The notes under the pieces are model-generated. The model was not told the DNA's origin, did no database searches, and saw only the letters and a list, made by a program, of their open reading frames with translations. The translations under genes and the position numbers were made by a program. 64,000 nucleotides of DNA from Filomicrobium insigne (GTDB taxonomy: Bacteria; Pseudomonadota; Alphaproteobacteria; Rhizobiales; Hyphomicrobiaceae), in NCBI RefSeq assembly GCF_900104305.1, contig NZ_FNJC01000001.1:248001-312000 (forward strand), given 5' to 3'. Below, one piece after another: positions 17,184 to 26,597 of the stretch. How positions within the stretch are numbered: the first letter of the stretch is position 1; every line of letters starts with the position of its first letter.

Positions 17184-19082
17184 TTGTTCTCTTCCTTTTT
17201 CAGATTGACCCGCGTTTTGGGGGCAGTAGCGCTGCTGCTGATGTTGTCTACGGTTTATGCACATGCCGTGGACCTTTTTGGTGTGTCACTTATCGGTGAA
17301 CAGAATGCTGTACCGGAGGGGGCGCTGGCTTATACGGCGGCCATCGAAATCGATGGAGAAGACCGCAGCCTCAAAGACAAACTCTCGCAGATTTCCCTGC
17401 TCGTAACGAACGCCAAACAAGGCGCGGCTGATACCGGCGCTCTTGCCGCACGTGCCCAGGCTGATATCGAACAGCTAACCGCAGCGCTCTACGCCGAAGC
17501 GCACTACGGCGCGAAAATTGATGTTCGCATCGCTGGCATTCCTCTCGGCACCTTCAACCCGGACGCAATCGAAGCAACACCGTCAGCTCCCATCGTTGTC
17601 CAGATAAGCATCGCGCCGGGGCCGGTTTTCCACTTTGGGCAGGTGGCTTTCACACAAACCGCCCCGACCCGCGCTCAACCTCCGACAGAGCCCGAGTTCT
17701 ACAAACTTGTGCGTGGCGCGCCTGCACGGTCGGATATCATCATCACTGCAATTGACCGGTTTGTGGAGGAGTGGCGCCGGGCCGGATATCCTTTCGCCCG
17801 CGTTGCGCAGAAGGACATCCGCGCCGATCACGCACGCTCCATGGTCGACCTCCATGTTGCCGTCGATCCCGGCGCACCGGCTGTCTACGGCTGGATTAGT
17901 GTTGTCGGTACGAAGGACATGAGTAGCGACACCATCGCAGACCAAAGCGCGCTGAGGCCCGGGCAACGCTTCGACCCGAAGGATCTCAAGACAACGCGGG
18001 AGCGCTTGCGCAAGCTTGAAGCCGTCGAGAGCGTCCGCATTGTTGAGGGTGAAAACGTCGACGCAAGCGGGGGCATTCCGATCACGCTCGATGTCACCGA
18101 ACGCAAACCTCGTTTTTTTGGCGCGACCGCTTTCGTTTCCACGCTCGATGGCGCGGAAGTTGGAGCCTTCTGGGGACACAGAAACCTATTCGGCGAGGGT
18201 GAGCGACTGCGCGTGGATGGGTCAGTCTCACGGCTCGGTGCCGATTCTATTGATCAGCTCCAGTACAACGCCGGCGCTGTGTTCTCGAAGCCGGGCATTC
18301 TCGATATCGACACGGATCTCTTTCTCGAATTTCGCTTTGAGCGGGAAGCCCCCGATACGTACGACAGTTATTCCGGACGCATTAAGGGAGGGCTGTCTCG
18401 CCGGTTTGACGACCACTTGTCTGGAACGATCGCTTTGGAAGGACGTCAGGCCTACGTTGAGGATGCGTTCGGCGACCGGGACTTCACCCTTATCTCCCTG
18501 CCAACAGAGATTGATTACGATACACGCGACAACAAACTCGACCCGGCAAGCGGCGTGCACATCTTCTTACGCGGTGCACCTACGGTCGACGTGGCCGGGG
18601 GAAATGCGTTTGTCGAGAGCCGTGCCCAACTCGCCAGCTATCTTGCGCTTACCGAAGAACGCCGCGCTATTCTTGCAGGTCGGGTTGTCGTCGGCAGCGT
18701 TGCTGGCGCCTCCCTGATCGATGTCCCGGCAACGTCGCGATTTTTTGCAGGTGGCGGCGGCTCGGCTCGCGGTTACGAATATCGCAGTCTCGGACCAGAA
18801 TACCGCGGCGAAGTTACTGGCGGCCTCGCGCTTGCCGAGGCTTCGGCTGAGTTGCGGCTCCGCGTGACAGAAACAATTGGGCTCGTGCCGTTCATCGACG
18901 TTGCAGCGGTTTCTTCCGAAAGCACGTTCGACTTTTCGGATCCCCTTTATGTCGGCGCGGGGATTGGACTGCGCTATTTCTCGGCTATCGGGCCGATCAG
19001 GCTCGATGCTGCCGTGCCCCTGACCGAACGCGATGACCGTCCGGGCTTTGGCCTGTATGTCGGTCTCGGGCAGGCGTTCTGA
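17184..19082 (+). CDS. tamA: Outer-membrane translocation and assembly protein TamA
   Basis: A 632-residue Omp85-family protein. The signal peptide (residues 1-28) precedes POTRA repeats (about 30-290) and a C-terminal 16-stranded barrel (about 310-632). Near the end RFFAGGGGSARGYEYRSLGP contains the RGY-type lid motif of Omp85 proteins, and the chain ends in Phe (GLGQAF). TamA works with TamB in moving lipids and some autotransporters to the outer membrane. The stop overlaps the tamB start (TGATG). Confidence 0.94.
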   Translation: MFSSFFRLTRVLGAVALLLMLSTVYAHAVDLFGVSLIGEQNAVPEGALAYTAAIEIDGEDRSLKDKLSQISLLVTNAKQGAADTGALAARAQADIEQLTAALYAEAHYGAKIDVRIAGIPLGTFNPDAIEATPSAPIVVQISIAPGPVFHFGQVAFTQTAPTRAQPPTEPEFYKLVRGAPARSDIIITAIDRFVEEWRRAGYPFARVAQKDIRADHARSMVDLHVAVDPGAPAVYGWISVVGTKDMSSDTIADQSALRPGQRFDPKDLKTTRERLRKLEAVESVRIVEGENVDASGGIPITLDVTERKPRFFGATAFVSTLDGAEVGAFWGHRNLFGEGERLRVDGSVSRLGADSIDQLQYNAGAVFSKPGILDIDTDLFLEFRFEREAPDTYDSYSGRIKGGLSRRFDDHLSGTIALEGRQAYVEDAFGDRDFTLISLPTEIDYDTRDNKLDPASGVHIFLRGAPTVDVAGGNAFVESRAQLASYLALTEERRAILAGRVVVGSVAGASLIDVPATSRFFAGGGGSARGYEYRSLGPEYRGEVTGGLALAEASAELRLRVTETIGLVPFIDVAAVSSESTFDFSDPLYVGAGIGLRYFSAIGPIRLDAAVPLTERDDRPGFGLYVGLGQAF

Positions 19083-22000
19083 TGCGCCGTGCCGCCATAT
19101 GGGCCGGCCGGATCCTCGCCGGATTCATTGTTGTCGCTCTGGTGACATTTCTGACGCTGATGACCACCACGGGGCAGCGTTTTGCGCTACGCATTGCCGA
19201 ATACGCCATCGCTTCGGCGGACGGCGGCGTTACTTTCGGCACGCTTGAGGGATCGCTGCTGTCGGAAGGCCGCATCGACCGTATCGGCGTTCAGGACCGG
19301 GATGGAACTTGGCTCGACGTTCGCAATGTCGAATTCTCCTGGCGCCCCTTGGCTCTGATCCACGGACGCTTGGAAATCCTCAATCTCACGGTTGGGATGG
19401 TCGATATTCAACGCACTCCGTTACCCGCGTCTCAACACTCAACCAATTCGACCTCATCGGATTCTTCGCTCGTCGCGCTTACCGCACAGCGATTAGAAAT
19501 CAAGGAGATCGTGCTCCGCGAGGCTACAGATGTTCCGGCTCGCCTTCATGTGTCCGGCCGCGCAGACCTCGTTGATCTTGAGCGTGGGCTCTCTGCTCAG
19601 ATCAAGATCAGACGGCTCGATGTACCCGGCGGCAAATTAGAGGCGCACTTATCCTACCGTCCCGACAAGCGCTCTCTTGATCTGGTCGCGCAGGCTTCCG
19701 AACCGGGGCGAGGGCTCGTGGCGACGCTGCTCGACATCCCTGGCGCACCACCGCTCAGCTTTGTTTTCAATGGCACTGGTTTGTTGGACGCATGGCGTGC
19801 GCAGTGGTCAATGGCGGCGACGGACCAGCCGTTTGCGGCGGGTACGGTTCAGATCGATCGAGACGGCGAACGCCATCATCTCGATGCGCGCTTTGAGGGA
19901 TATCTGCAAGCTTTCGTCCCGCCAGCGCTTTCCAGCTTACTTGCCGGAAAAACTACAGGCACGATCAAGGGAGCCTGGGCCGGGATTAAGCGATTTGATG
20001 CTGAAAGTGTTCTGCTCGCGAGCGACGCGTTGCGCGTGACGGCTGCTGGTGGATTTGAACCGGACGAAGGTTATGCGTTTGGGCGTCTTGATGCGCGTGT
20101 GACGCGGGCTGACGGTCAAAACGTTCAGATCGCGCTCGGCCCGGACGCTCCGCTCTCTTTTCGTGATCTCGAAGTTCATCTCTTGCTGCCCGAGACGAAG
20201 TCAGAGCGCCGCGTCGAGACCTCGCTCATTGCCAAAGATCTGGCTGGCGATTGGGGGAGCCTTGAACGCCTGGACGTTACAGGCCAAGGCATCCAGCAAC
20301 ACCCGGCTGGCGAGTCCGAACTCGCGCTAGGGCGTATCGACGTACGCATAGTTCCGCAGGGCCTTCAGCCGCTCACGCCGGGTCTTTCAGATGTAATCGG
20401 CCCAACTCCAGAAGCGCAATTGACGGGCAGCTTATCCTCAACTGAAGGAAAGATTGACGGTTTACGTATCGTCACATCCGCTGGTGTTGTTCGGGGACGC
20501 GGCACGTTTAAACGAGGCATCCTGTCGGCCTCCGCTGAATTGGAGGCCCAAGATCTCTCCAAAACGTCCGCACTTGCCGGGCAACCACTTGGTGGGCAGA
20601 TCACCGTACAATCCGAGATATCATTTACGCCGAGCACCGGTTCCTTTTCCGTTGCGCTCGATGCAACGGGCCAGGACCTTGCGGCCGTCAATCCAAGTTT
20701 CGCCAAGGCACTAAAAGGAACGACGCGCCTTTCAGGAAAAATCGACGGTGCGACGTCGGGCAAACTTACCATCAACGATGTGTCACTCACCGCTGCGGGT
20801 TTGAACGGCCGAGCAAGCGGCGCAATCGACGACACCAAGGTCGACGTGAATTTCGAGGCCCAGGTCGCAGATTTGTCTTCGCTCGACAACGCACTCAAAG
20901 GACAAGCGCGGCTCATCGCACAGTTGAAGGGGCCGCGAAACGGCTTCACCACGAATATCTCACTTGATGGGCAAGGGGTCACACTGCACGGACAGCCAGT
21001 GACCAGCCCGACCGCTAAGTTCGCGGGGCAGGGTTCATTTGCGGCACATGCCGGTACATTCACCATTGGTGCGCAGATTGCGAAGCGCGCTTTATCCGGG
21101 CATAGCAGGCTCGCCTTTTCGGCGGACGGTGCTACGGCTGTCGACGATTTGAGGATCTCGTTTGGGGCGATACAGGCGCAAGGCAACATCCTCACGACAG
21201 CAAGTGGCGTACCCATCGGCAAGCTGTCGGTTACCGCACCGTCACTTTCCGACCTGTCGGTGATTATGGGCAAGCCCGTTGAAGGTGGGCTTGCCGCGCA
21301 CCTGGAGCTTTCTGAAAACTCCGGCACCCCCGCCGTTGTCTTGCGGGCGGAAGCTGATCGTGTCCGTTACGAGGGCATGCAGCTGCGCGGCTTCAAAGCC
21401 GTTGGTAGTGCGCAGAACTATCTGGCAGCACTGCAGGTCAATGCTGAACTCCGGCTGCAGGATCTTACGACCGATGGACTGAACGTGAGTGACGTGCGCG
21501 TTGATGCGCACAACACAGAGAACGCTTCAGTTCGTGTGACCGGAGCGGGCACCATCAATGGCGGAACCTTCCGTCTTGTCAGCGGACTTACCCAGCGCGA
21601 CACGGCTTTTGATGTCGCGATTAGCGAGGCTGAGTTAAGGAAGGGCGCGCGCTCACTCCGCCTCAAGACTCCTACGCAAATCTCTATAGCTGATGGCGCA
21701 ACCAAACTTCAGAAGATCGCGATCTCGGCAGGAGACGGCCTCATTGAGATCGCGGGAGGCACGGGGCCAGACGCTCTCGCTTTAGACGTTGTTCTCAAGG
21801 CCGTTCCCGCGAATATTTCCGATGCCTTCACTGAGGACCTCCGACTTGAGGGCGTCATTGACGGGAGGGTTGCTGTACGCGGCTCATCGGCTTCACCCGT
21901 CGCAGAAACGAAGCTTAGTTGGCGCAATGCCTCGGCAGGCCCCAGCCGAGCGCAGCACCTGCCTCCCGTTAACATCGACCTGACGGGCCGGTTTGCCGGC

Positions 22001-23383
22001 CAGAAGGCGAGTGGTGTCGTTACGGTTCGTGGACCCGATCGCCTTCAGGTCAACGTTGATGGGTCCGCCATAACCAATGACCGGGGAGAGGTTAAGGCTC
22101 AGATCACGGGCGACCTTCCACTAGCTTTAGCGAACGGGATTTTAGGAGCGCGGGCGACACGTGTTGGTGGCCGCGCAACCCTTGCGGCTGAGGTTGGTGG
22201 CACCATCGCAGCGCCAGCAATTGCAGGCTCGCTTAGTCTCGCCAACGTTACGGTGGATGATCCCGGAACGGGCCTGAAACTAACGGATACCAAGGGGATC
22301 GTCCGCTTCACCCAAAGCAAGATCTCCATAGAAAAGCTCGAAGCCACGAGCGCCAAGGGCGGCACCCTAAACGCCAACGGTAATGTTGTGATCGACGGTA
22401 GCGCTCCTGTCGACATTCAACTTGCCCTCGGCTTGTCGGGCTTCAAGTTTGACGATCGCCAGCTCATGGCTGGAGAGGTGGACGGGGCTCTGGATATTCG
22501 CGGCACGCCCTCGGCCCTCACGGCGGGCGGAACGATCTACATCAAGCGTCTCGATGTCACCGTGCCGAACCAATTACCACGTTCCGTTTCCGAACTTGAG
22601 CTGAAGCATGTCAACGCGCCCACCCATATTCAAAAGCGTGAAAAGGCGCGCTCGGGAGAGGGTAGCGAAGGCGAACCCATGCACGTGGCGCTCGACATCC
22701 GGATCGAGGCCGCAAACAGGATATTCGTTCGCGGCCGCGGGCTGGATGCGCAGCTTGGCGGCGATTTGCGATTGCAGGGAACCGCGGCCCGCCCCATGGC
22801 TGTCGGTGCGTTCGCCATGGAGCGGGGGCGCTTGGCCATTCTCGGCCGGCAGCTTGACTTCAAACGTGGCAACCTCGACTTCAACGGCTCTGTCGAGCCG
22901 CAGCTCGATATGGAGGCGTCCGGGCCAGCCGGAGATGTGACGGTCATCGTTTCTGTGACGGGCGCGGCATCCAAACCGACTTTCAATTTTTCATCCATTC
23001 CGGAGCTCCCCGAAGACGAAGTCGTGGCGCGCTTCCTTTTCAACAAAGAACTGGCAGGCCTTTCGCCGCTGCAGCTCGCACAACTCGCAAGCGAAATCGA
23101 CAAAATCGGTGGGTTATCGAGTGGCCCCAGCGTCCTCGATCAACTCAAGAGTTCGGTTGGTATTGATGTACTCGACGTTGGGACCGATCAAAATGGCGGA
23201 GCAACGGTATCGGCTGGCAGCTATGTCGACGAGAAGACCTATATCGGCGTGCGCGGGGGCACATCGATGGATTCAAGCCGCGTCGTTATCGACCATGATT
23301 TAACGAAGTCGCTTAAAGCACGCGGCGAGGTCGGCGCCGACGGGAACAGCAAGGTCGGCATTGGGTTCGAGTGGGACTACTGA
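19082..23383 (+). CDS. tamB: Translocation and assembly module protein TamB (AsmA-like)
   Basis: A 1433-residue protein with one N-terminal anchor (about residues 8-30) and a very long periplasmic region of repeating beta-strands that form a lipid-carrying groove between the membranes. The C-terminal DUF490 domain is clear (about 1080-1433), including RGRGLDAQLGGDLRLQGTA, FSSIPELPEDEVVARFLFN and the final GFEWDY. Coupled translation with tamA gives the usual TamAB complex. Length is typical. Confidence 0.95.
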   Translation: MRRAAIWAGRILAGFIVVALVTFLTLMTTTGQRFALRIAEYAIASADGGVTFGTLEGSLLSEGRIDRIGVQDRDGTWLDVRNVEFSWRPLALIHGRLEILNLTVGMVDIQRTPLPASQHSTNSTSSDSSLVALTAQRLEIKEIVLREATDVPARLHVSGRADLVDLERGLSAQIKIRRLDVPGGKLEAHLSYRPDKRSLDLVAQASEPGRGLVATLLDIPGAPPLSFVFNGTGLLDAWRAQWSMAATDQPFAAGTVQIDRDGERHHLDARFEGYLQAFVPPALSSLLAGKTTGTIKGAWAGIKRFDAESVLLASDALRVTAAGGFEPDEGYAFGRLDARVTRADGQNVQIALGPDAPLSFRDLEVHLLLPETKSERRVETSLIAKDLAGDWGSLERLDVTGQGIQQHPAGESELALGRIDVRIVPQGLQPLTPGLSDVIGPTPEAQLTGSLSSTEGKIDGLRIVTSAGVVRGRGTFKRGILSASAELEAQDLSKTSALAGQPLGGQITVQSEISFTPSTGSFSVALDATGQDLAAVNPSFAKALKGTTRLSGKIDGATSGKLTINDVSLTAAGLNGRASGAIDDTKVDVNFEAQVADLSSLDNALKGQARLIAQLKGPRNGFTTNISLDGQGVTLHGQPVTSPTAKFAGQGSFAAHAGTFTIGAQIAKRALSGHSRLAFSADGATAVDDLRISFGAIQAQGNILTTASGVPIGKLSVTAPSLSDLSVIMGKPVEGGLAAHLELSENSGTPAVVLRAEADRVRYEGMQLRGFKAVGSAQNYLAALQVNAELRLQDLTTDGLNVSDVRVDAHNTENASVRVTGAGTINGGTFRLVSGLTQRDTAFDVAISEAELRKGARSLRLKTPTQISIADGATKLQKIAISAGDGLIEIAGGTGPDALALDVVLKAVPANISDAFTEDLRLEGVIDGRVAVRGSSASPVAETKLSWRNASAGPSRAQHLPPVNIDLTGRFAGQKASGVVTVRGPDRLQVNVDGSAITNDRGEVKAQITGDLPLALANGILGARATRVGGRATLAAEVGGTIAAPAIAGSLSLANVTVDDPGTGLKLTDTKGIVRFTQSKISIEKLEATSAKGGTLNANGNVVIDGSAPVDIQLALGLSGFKFDDRQLMAGEVDGALDIRGTPSALTAGGTIYIKRLDVTVPNQLPRSVSELELKHVNAPTHIQKREKARSGEGSEGEPMHVALDIRIEAANRIFVRGRGLDAQLGGDLRLQGTAARPMAVGAFAMERGRLAILGRQLDFKRGNLDFNGSVEPQLDMEASGPAGDVTVIVSVTGAASKPTFNFSSIPELPEDEVVARFLFNKELAGLSPLQLAQLASEIDKIGGLSSGPSVLDQLKSSVGIDVLDVGTDQNGGATVSAGSYVDEKTYIGVRGGTSMDSSRVVIDHDLTKSLKARGEVGADGNSKVGIGFEWDY

Positions 23384-24057
23384 GATTGGTCAGTGCTTCT
23401 CGGCAGAAAGATTGCCATGAGCGCTATGATCAAAAGTCCCGGCGCGAGAAAGAAATCTGCCCGCTCGAGGGTCCATAACGTCAGCGCTGTAAAGATACAC
23501 CAAGCGGCAGGAATGACGGCTGCCAGAAACCGTAATCTACCGCTCAGCAGCGCTACGCCTCCAAGTGTTGCGACCGCTGTTGGATCCGGAGTGAGCCCGA
23601 AGACCTGCGCACCTTCGAAGCTCAAACCGAAGGCTGCCTCGAATAACGGATACAAGAAAAGGCCGCACACGAGGACGGCCAAGCCAATGCTAAAGGCCAA
23701 TCTGTTCTTGCGCGGATCGACCAGACCAACCCGCTCGGTAAACGAGAGCAGGATCAACATTGCTCCCTCTAGTCCGGCCACAGGGGCGATGTACGCGCCC
23801 AGCCAATTGATTGTTTCGTAGCGTCCGAGGAAGAATATGGACGCCACTGAGATCCACGCTGCTCCGAGAATTGCAAAAGCTGCGCGTGAACCCGATAGTG
23901 TCCCACGAAGCGTCAGTGCCAAAACGGCAACGCTACCCACCAGCGCGGCAAGCTGCCAGGGCCACATATCTCGATTGAGCAAAACGAATAAACGCTCGTA
24001 GACCTGCGGTGAGAACAGCAGGAAATCGGAGAGCGAATAGCTGGACCAATCCGCCAC
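23377..24057 (-). CDS. DUF6064-like membrane protein
   Basis: A 226-residue polytopic membrane protein with about seven hydrophobic segments and few charged residues between them. The N-terminal SDFLLFSPQVYERLFVLLNRDMWP pattern resembles DUF6064 proteins, which have no known function. The start is a GTG at 24057, one nt after the stop of the aldo/keto reductase gene, so translation is probably coupled. Its 3' end overlaps the convergent tamB end by 7 nt. Confidence 0.75.
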   Translation of the reverse strand: MADWSSYSLSDFLLFSPQVYERLFVLLNRDMWPWQLAALVGSVAVLALTLRGTLSGSRAAFAILGAAWISVASIFFLGRYETINWLGAYIAPVAGLEGAMLILLSFTERVGLVDPRKNRLAFSIGLAVLVCGLFLYPLFEAAFGLSFEGAQVFGLTPDPTAVATLGGVALLSGRLRFLAAVIPAAWCIFTALTLWTLERADFFLAPGLLIIALMAIFLPRSTDQSQ

Positions 24058-24058
24058 C

Positions 24059-24988
24059 TCATAGCTCCGCTACGTAATCGGTTATGGCTTTGCGCATACC
24101 CTCATCCGGCAAGCGTCCTGCTGCGGCCGCGAGGTTTTCTTGGACGTGCGGGACACGTGTGGTTGCAGGAATCGCACATGTGATCGCGGGATGAGAAATG
24201 ATGAATTTCAATAGAAGCTGCGGCCACGTACCGGCATCGATCTCGGCAGCGAAGGGCGGCAACGGCTTACCGGAAAAGCGCTGGATCAGGGTTCCCCGCT
24301 GGCATGGCCTGTTCACAATCACAGCAATTCCGCGTTCGCGCGCCAGCGGCAGAATACGTTGCTCAGGTTCACGGTCGAGCACGTTATAGGTCAATTGTAC
24401 GAAGTCGATATCATGATTGGCCAGGATATCTTCGAGGTCCTCGTGCCGGCGGCCATGGGATGTTGTGACCCCAACGTAGCGGATTTCTCCGGACGCCTTC
24501 TTCTTTTGCAGCATGTCGATATGCGCGCGCCAACTAAGCAGGTTGTGCACTTGCATGAGATCCATCGTTTTGAGCCCCCACAAGGCGCGCGTTTCCGCGA
24601 ACTGTGATGCTCCTTCGGAGTCATAAGACGTCCAGATTTTATCCGCAGAGAAGATGGGATTTGGGAGGCTGAGTTTCTTGAGGGCGTAACCTATGGTCGC
24701 TTGGGACGAGCCATACATCGGCGACGAATCGATAAGCCGTCCTCCGCTTTCATAAAAAGCGGCGACTACGTCCGCGCATGTATCCAGAAGTACGGGATCG
24801 TTGCCGACATTGAACGTGATCCAACTGCCAAGTCCGACCACCGGGATGTCTTCCCCTGTTGAGGGGATGGTCCTCGTAAGTGGCTTGGAAATCGGATCCG
24901 CGGACACTCGCGACGAACTCAACCCAGTGACGCTAGCTACCGCGGCCGCCCCAACACCTTGGAGGACAGTTCTGCGTCCGATCAACAT
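24059..24988 (-). CDS. Aldo/keto reductase with Tat signal
   Basis: A 309-residue protein. The N-terminus IGRRTVLQGVGAAAVASVTG is a twin-arginine export signal. The (beta/alpha)8 aldo/keto reductase domain follows, with all four catalytic residues visible: Asp in LIDSSPMYG, Tyr in the same motif, Lys in SADKIWT and His in LMQVHN. Family members reduce aldehydes or ketones with NADPH, so Tat export is unusual and suggests a periplasmic role with a pre-bound cofactor, or an altered function. AAGG lies 5 nt before the ATG. It is upstream of and coupled to the DUF6064 gene. Confidence 0.88.
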   Translation of the reverse strand: MLIGRRTVLQGVGAAAVASVTGLSSSRVSADPISKPLTRTIPSTGEDIPVVGLGSWITFNVGNDPVLLDTCADVVAAFYESGGRLIDSSPMYGSSQATIGYALKKLSLPNPIFSADKIWTSYDSEGASQFAETRALWGLKTMDLMQVHNLLSWRAHIDMLQKKKASGEIRYVGVTTSHGRRHEDLEDILANHDIDFVQLTYNVLDREPEQRILPLARERGIAVIVNRPCQRGTLIQRFSGKPLPPFAAEIDAGTWPQLLLKFIISHPAITCAIPATTRVPHVQENLAAAAGRLPDEGMRKAITDYVAEL

Positions 24989-25202
24989 CGTACCTTGCCC
25001 CCTCTCAATACTCCTATTCGCCTCATGCCCACAGGATTATGGCGATGACCTGAAATGCTTGAGCGAGCGATTGCTTGGGATATGGGCCCCAAACCTACGT
25101 TCAACAATCCCGTAATGGAGGTTTGGTGAGCGTCCCAAACCGTCCGTTTAGAAAGTCGGCAAAGATGCTCCGAGGCCACCCGTAATCCGCTATATTGCAT
25201 GA

Positions 25203-26597
25203 ATGTACGCGCGAAAGTTCCTGTGTCAGACGGTTCGGTGGCTTCCGTTGGTTGGCGCCATCTTTTTATTCGTTTCGCCCATCGCATTAGCCGAGCAGTC
25301 TGATCCCATAATTTTACACGTCGATCGCACGCCAGTTCGTGTCGGTGCGTACTCGACGTTTGCTGAGTTGCGTGAACCACTACGACAAGCCCTGATCGAT
25401 TGTCACCGCAAAGAGGCCGTTCAGGAGCTTGATCGGGAGGAGAAAGGTATTTTCAGCCTTAGAACCGCTCATGCCATTCGGACGCTCGCCGCATGTCCGA
25501 ACTTCAAACAACTGCAGATGTCCCGCGAAGCAGTCAAAGGCACGTTGACGGTTTCCGTTTGGAACGCCCTTCTTAAAAGCACGCCCGTGCCGAACCTCGA
25601 AGACAAGATCGAGGCTATGACGCTCACATTCGAAGCAACCGACTTCGGGCGGAAACCAGAATGGAACTTTTGCCAGGATAGCCCAAACCCGTTAGCGGTT
25701 GCGGCCTCCCCCGAAGACTCATCTCTTGCGTGCCGCAACTCGACAGATCCGTGCTCGATGTTGACCTGGGGCCCCCGCGGGGCGACGGCGGGGCAGGGCC
25801 GGGAGTTGCAGTGGATCGTCGGTAATGCGACAAGGCGAAACACAAGACTGACCCAGCAAGCTTTCGGAACTGAGTTCCCAAATGTCTTACGGTTTCTAGA
25901 GCTTGTCCCCCCGCCGATTGAATCCTGCGACGGGACCTCTCCGCTCGAACACTTTATGTGCGCGGTGTGGGTCGATCCCATGCGCAGAAAGATTTGGGAG
26001 GATGGCCTAACCGAGCTCGGGCGTCATCAGTCGGTTCGCGATACCTATCGTCAAGTGTACGCGCGCGAAGATTTCGATGGCTATAAGATCAAATCCTATA
26101 TCGATCTCTGGAGGTCGGTCGGACTTGAGCCCACCGAGTTGGACTACGCGTTCTTTCATGATCGGGCGACGTTTATCGGCGCCCCGCCAGACAGCGCAGA
26201 TATAATGCCGAGCCTTTTAAGCTGCATCGAGACGCAGGACAAAGCCGCCACCCGCAACGCTGCAACGCGCCGATGTCTCGCCCAGCTTCATCCCCATCCA
26301 ACGATGCCACAGGATCGGCTTGCGAGAGACGTGGCCTTTTATATCGATGCCTTTCCCAGCGGCGCGCGATCCGCCAAAGAGGTCCGGAGTTGGAACCATC
26401 ACATTCCGATAACGGCCGTTCGTACCTTTGGCCTTTCGGATACTGAGTTGGCCGATCTCGCAGGCCTCCTTACGACCGAAGCAAACGATATCGAGGCTCC
26501 CAAGTTTCACAGCGACGCATTGACTGATTTCGAGCTGGAATGCCCAGCCCGAATTCGGCAGCCGGATCGCTCACCTGCCAATACTCGCGGCGACTAG
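25203..26597 (+). CDS. Secreted protein of unknown function at the polysaccharide locus
   Basis: A 464-residue protein with a signal peptide (residues 1-30, ending ALA). The mature part holds several cysteines and a central region with TFEATDFGRKPEWNF followed by MLTWGPRGATAGQGRE. An acidic residue followed by a Gly/Thr-rich beta region is reminiscent of lysozyme-superfamily glycosidases such as chitosanases, but this is only a resemblance. It is convergent with the ExoF-like export gene (4-nt overlap) and close to the deacetylase-synthase gene, so a role in cutting the polymer is plausible. No ribosome site was seen at the ATG. Confidence 0.65.
   Translation: MYARKFLCQTVRWLPLVGAIFLFVSPIALAEQSDPIILHVDRTPVRVGAYSTFAELREPLRQALIDCHRKEAVQELDREEKGIFSLRTAHAIRTLAACPNFKQLQMSREAVKGTLTVSVWNALLKSTPVPNLEDKIEAMTLTFEATDFGRKPEWNFCQDSPNPLAVAASPEDSSLACRNSTDPCSMLTWGPRGATAGQGRELQWIVGNATRRNTRLTQQAFGTEFPNVLRFLELVPPPIESCDGTSPLEHFMCAVWVDPMRRKIWEDGLTELGRHQSVRDTYRQVYAREDFDGYKIKSYIDLWRSVGLEPTELDYAFFHDRATFIGAPPDSADIMPSLLSCIETQDKAATRNAATRRCLAQLHPHPTMPQDRLARDVAFYIDAFPSGARSAKEVRSWNHHIPITAVRTFGLSDTELADLAGLLTTEANDIEAPKFHSDALTDFELECPARIRQPDRSPANTRGD

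Noticed and set aside
20365-21327. A 320-codon minus-strand open frame inside tamB
   Set aside because: tamB is continuous here; the antisense product is Ser/Pro-rich, as expected of a shadow frame.
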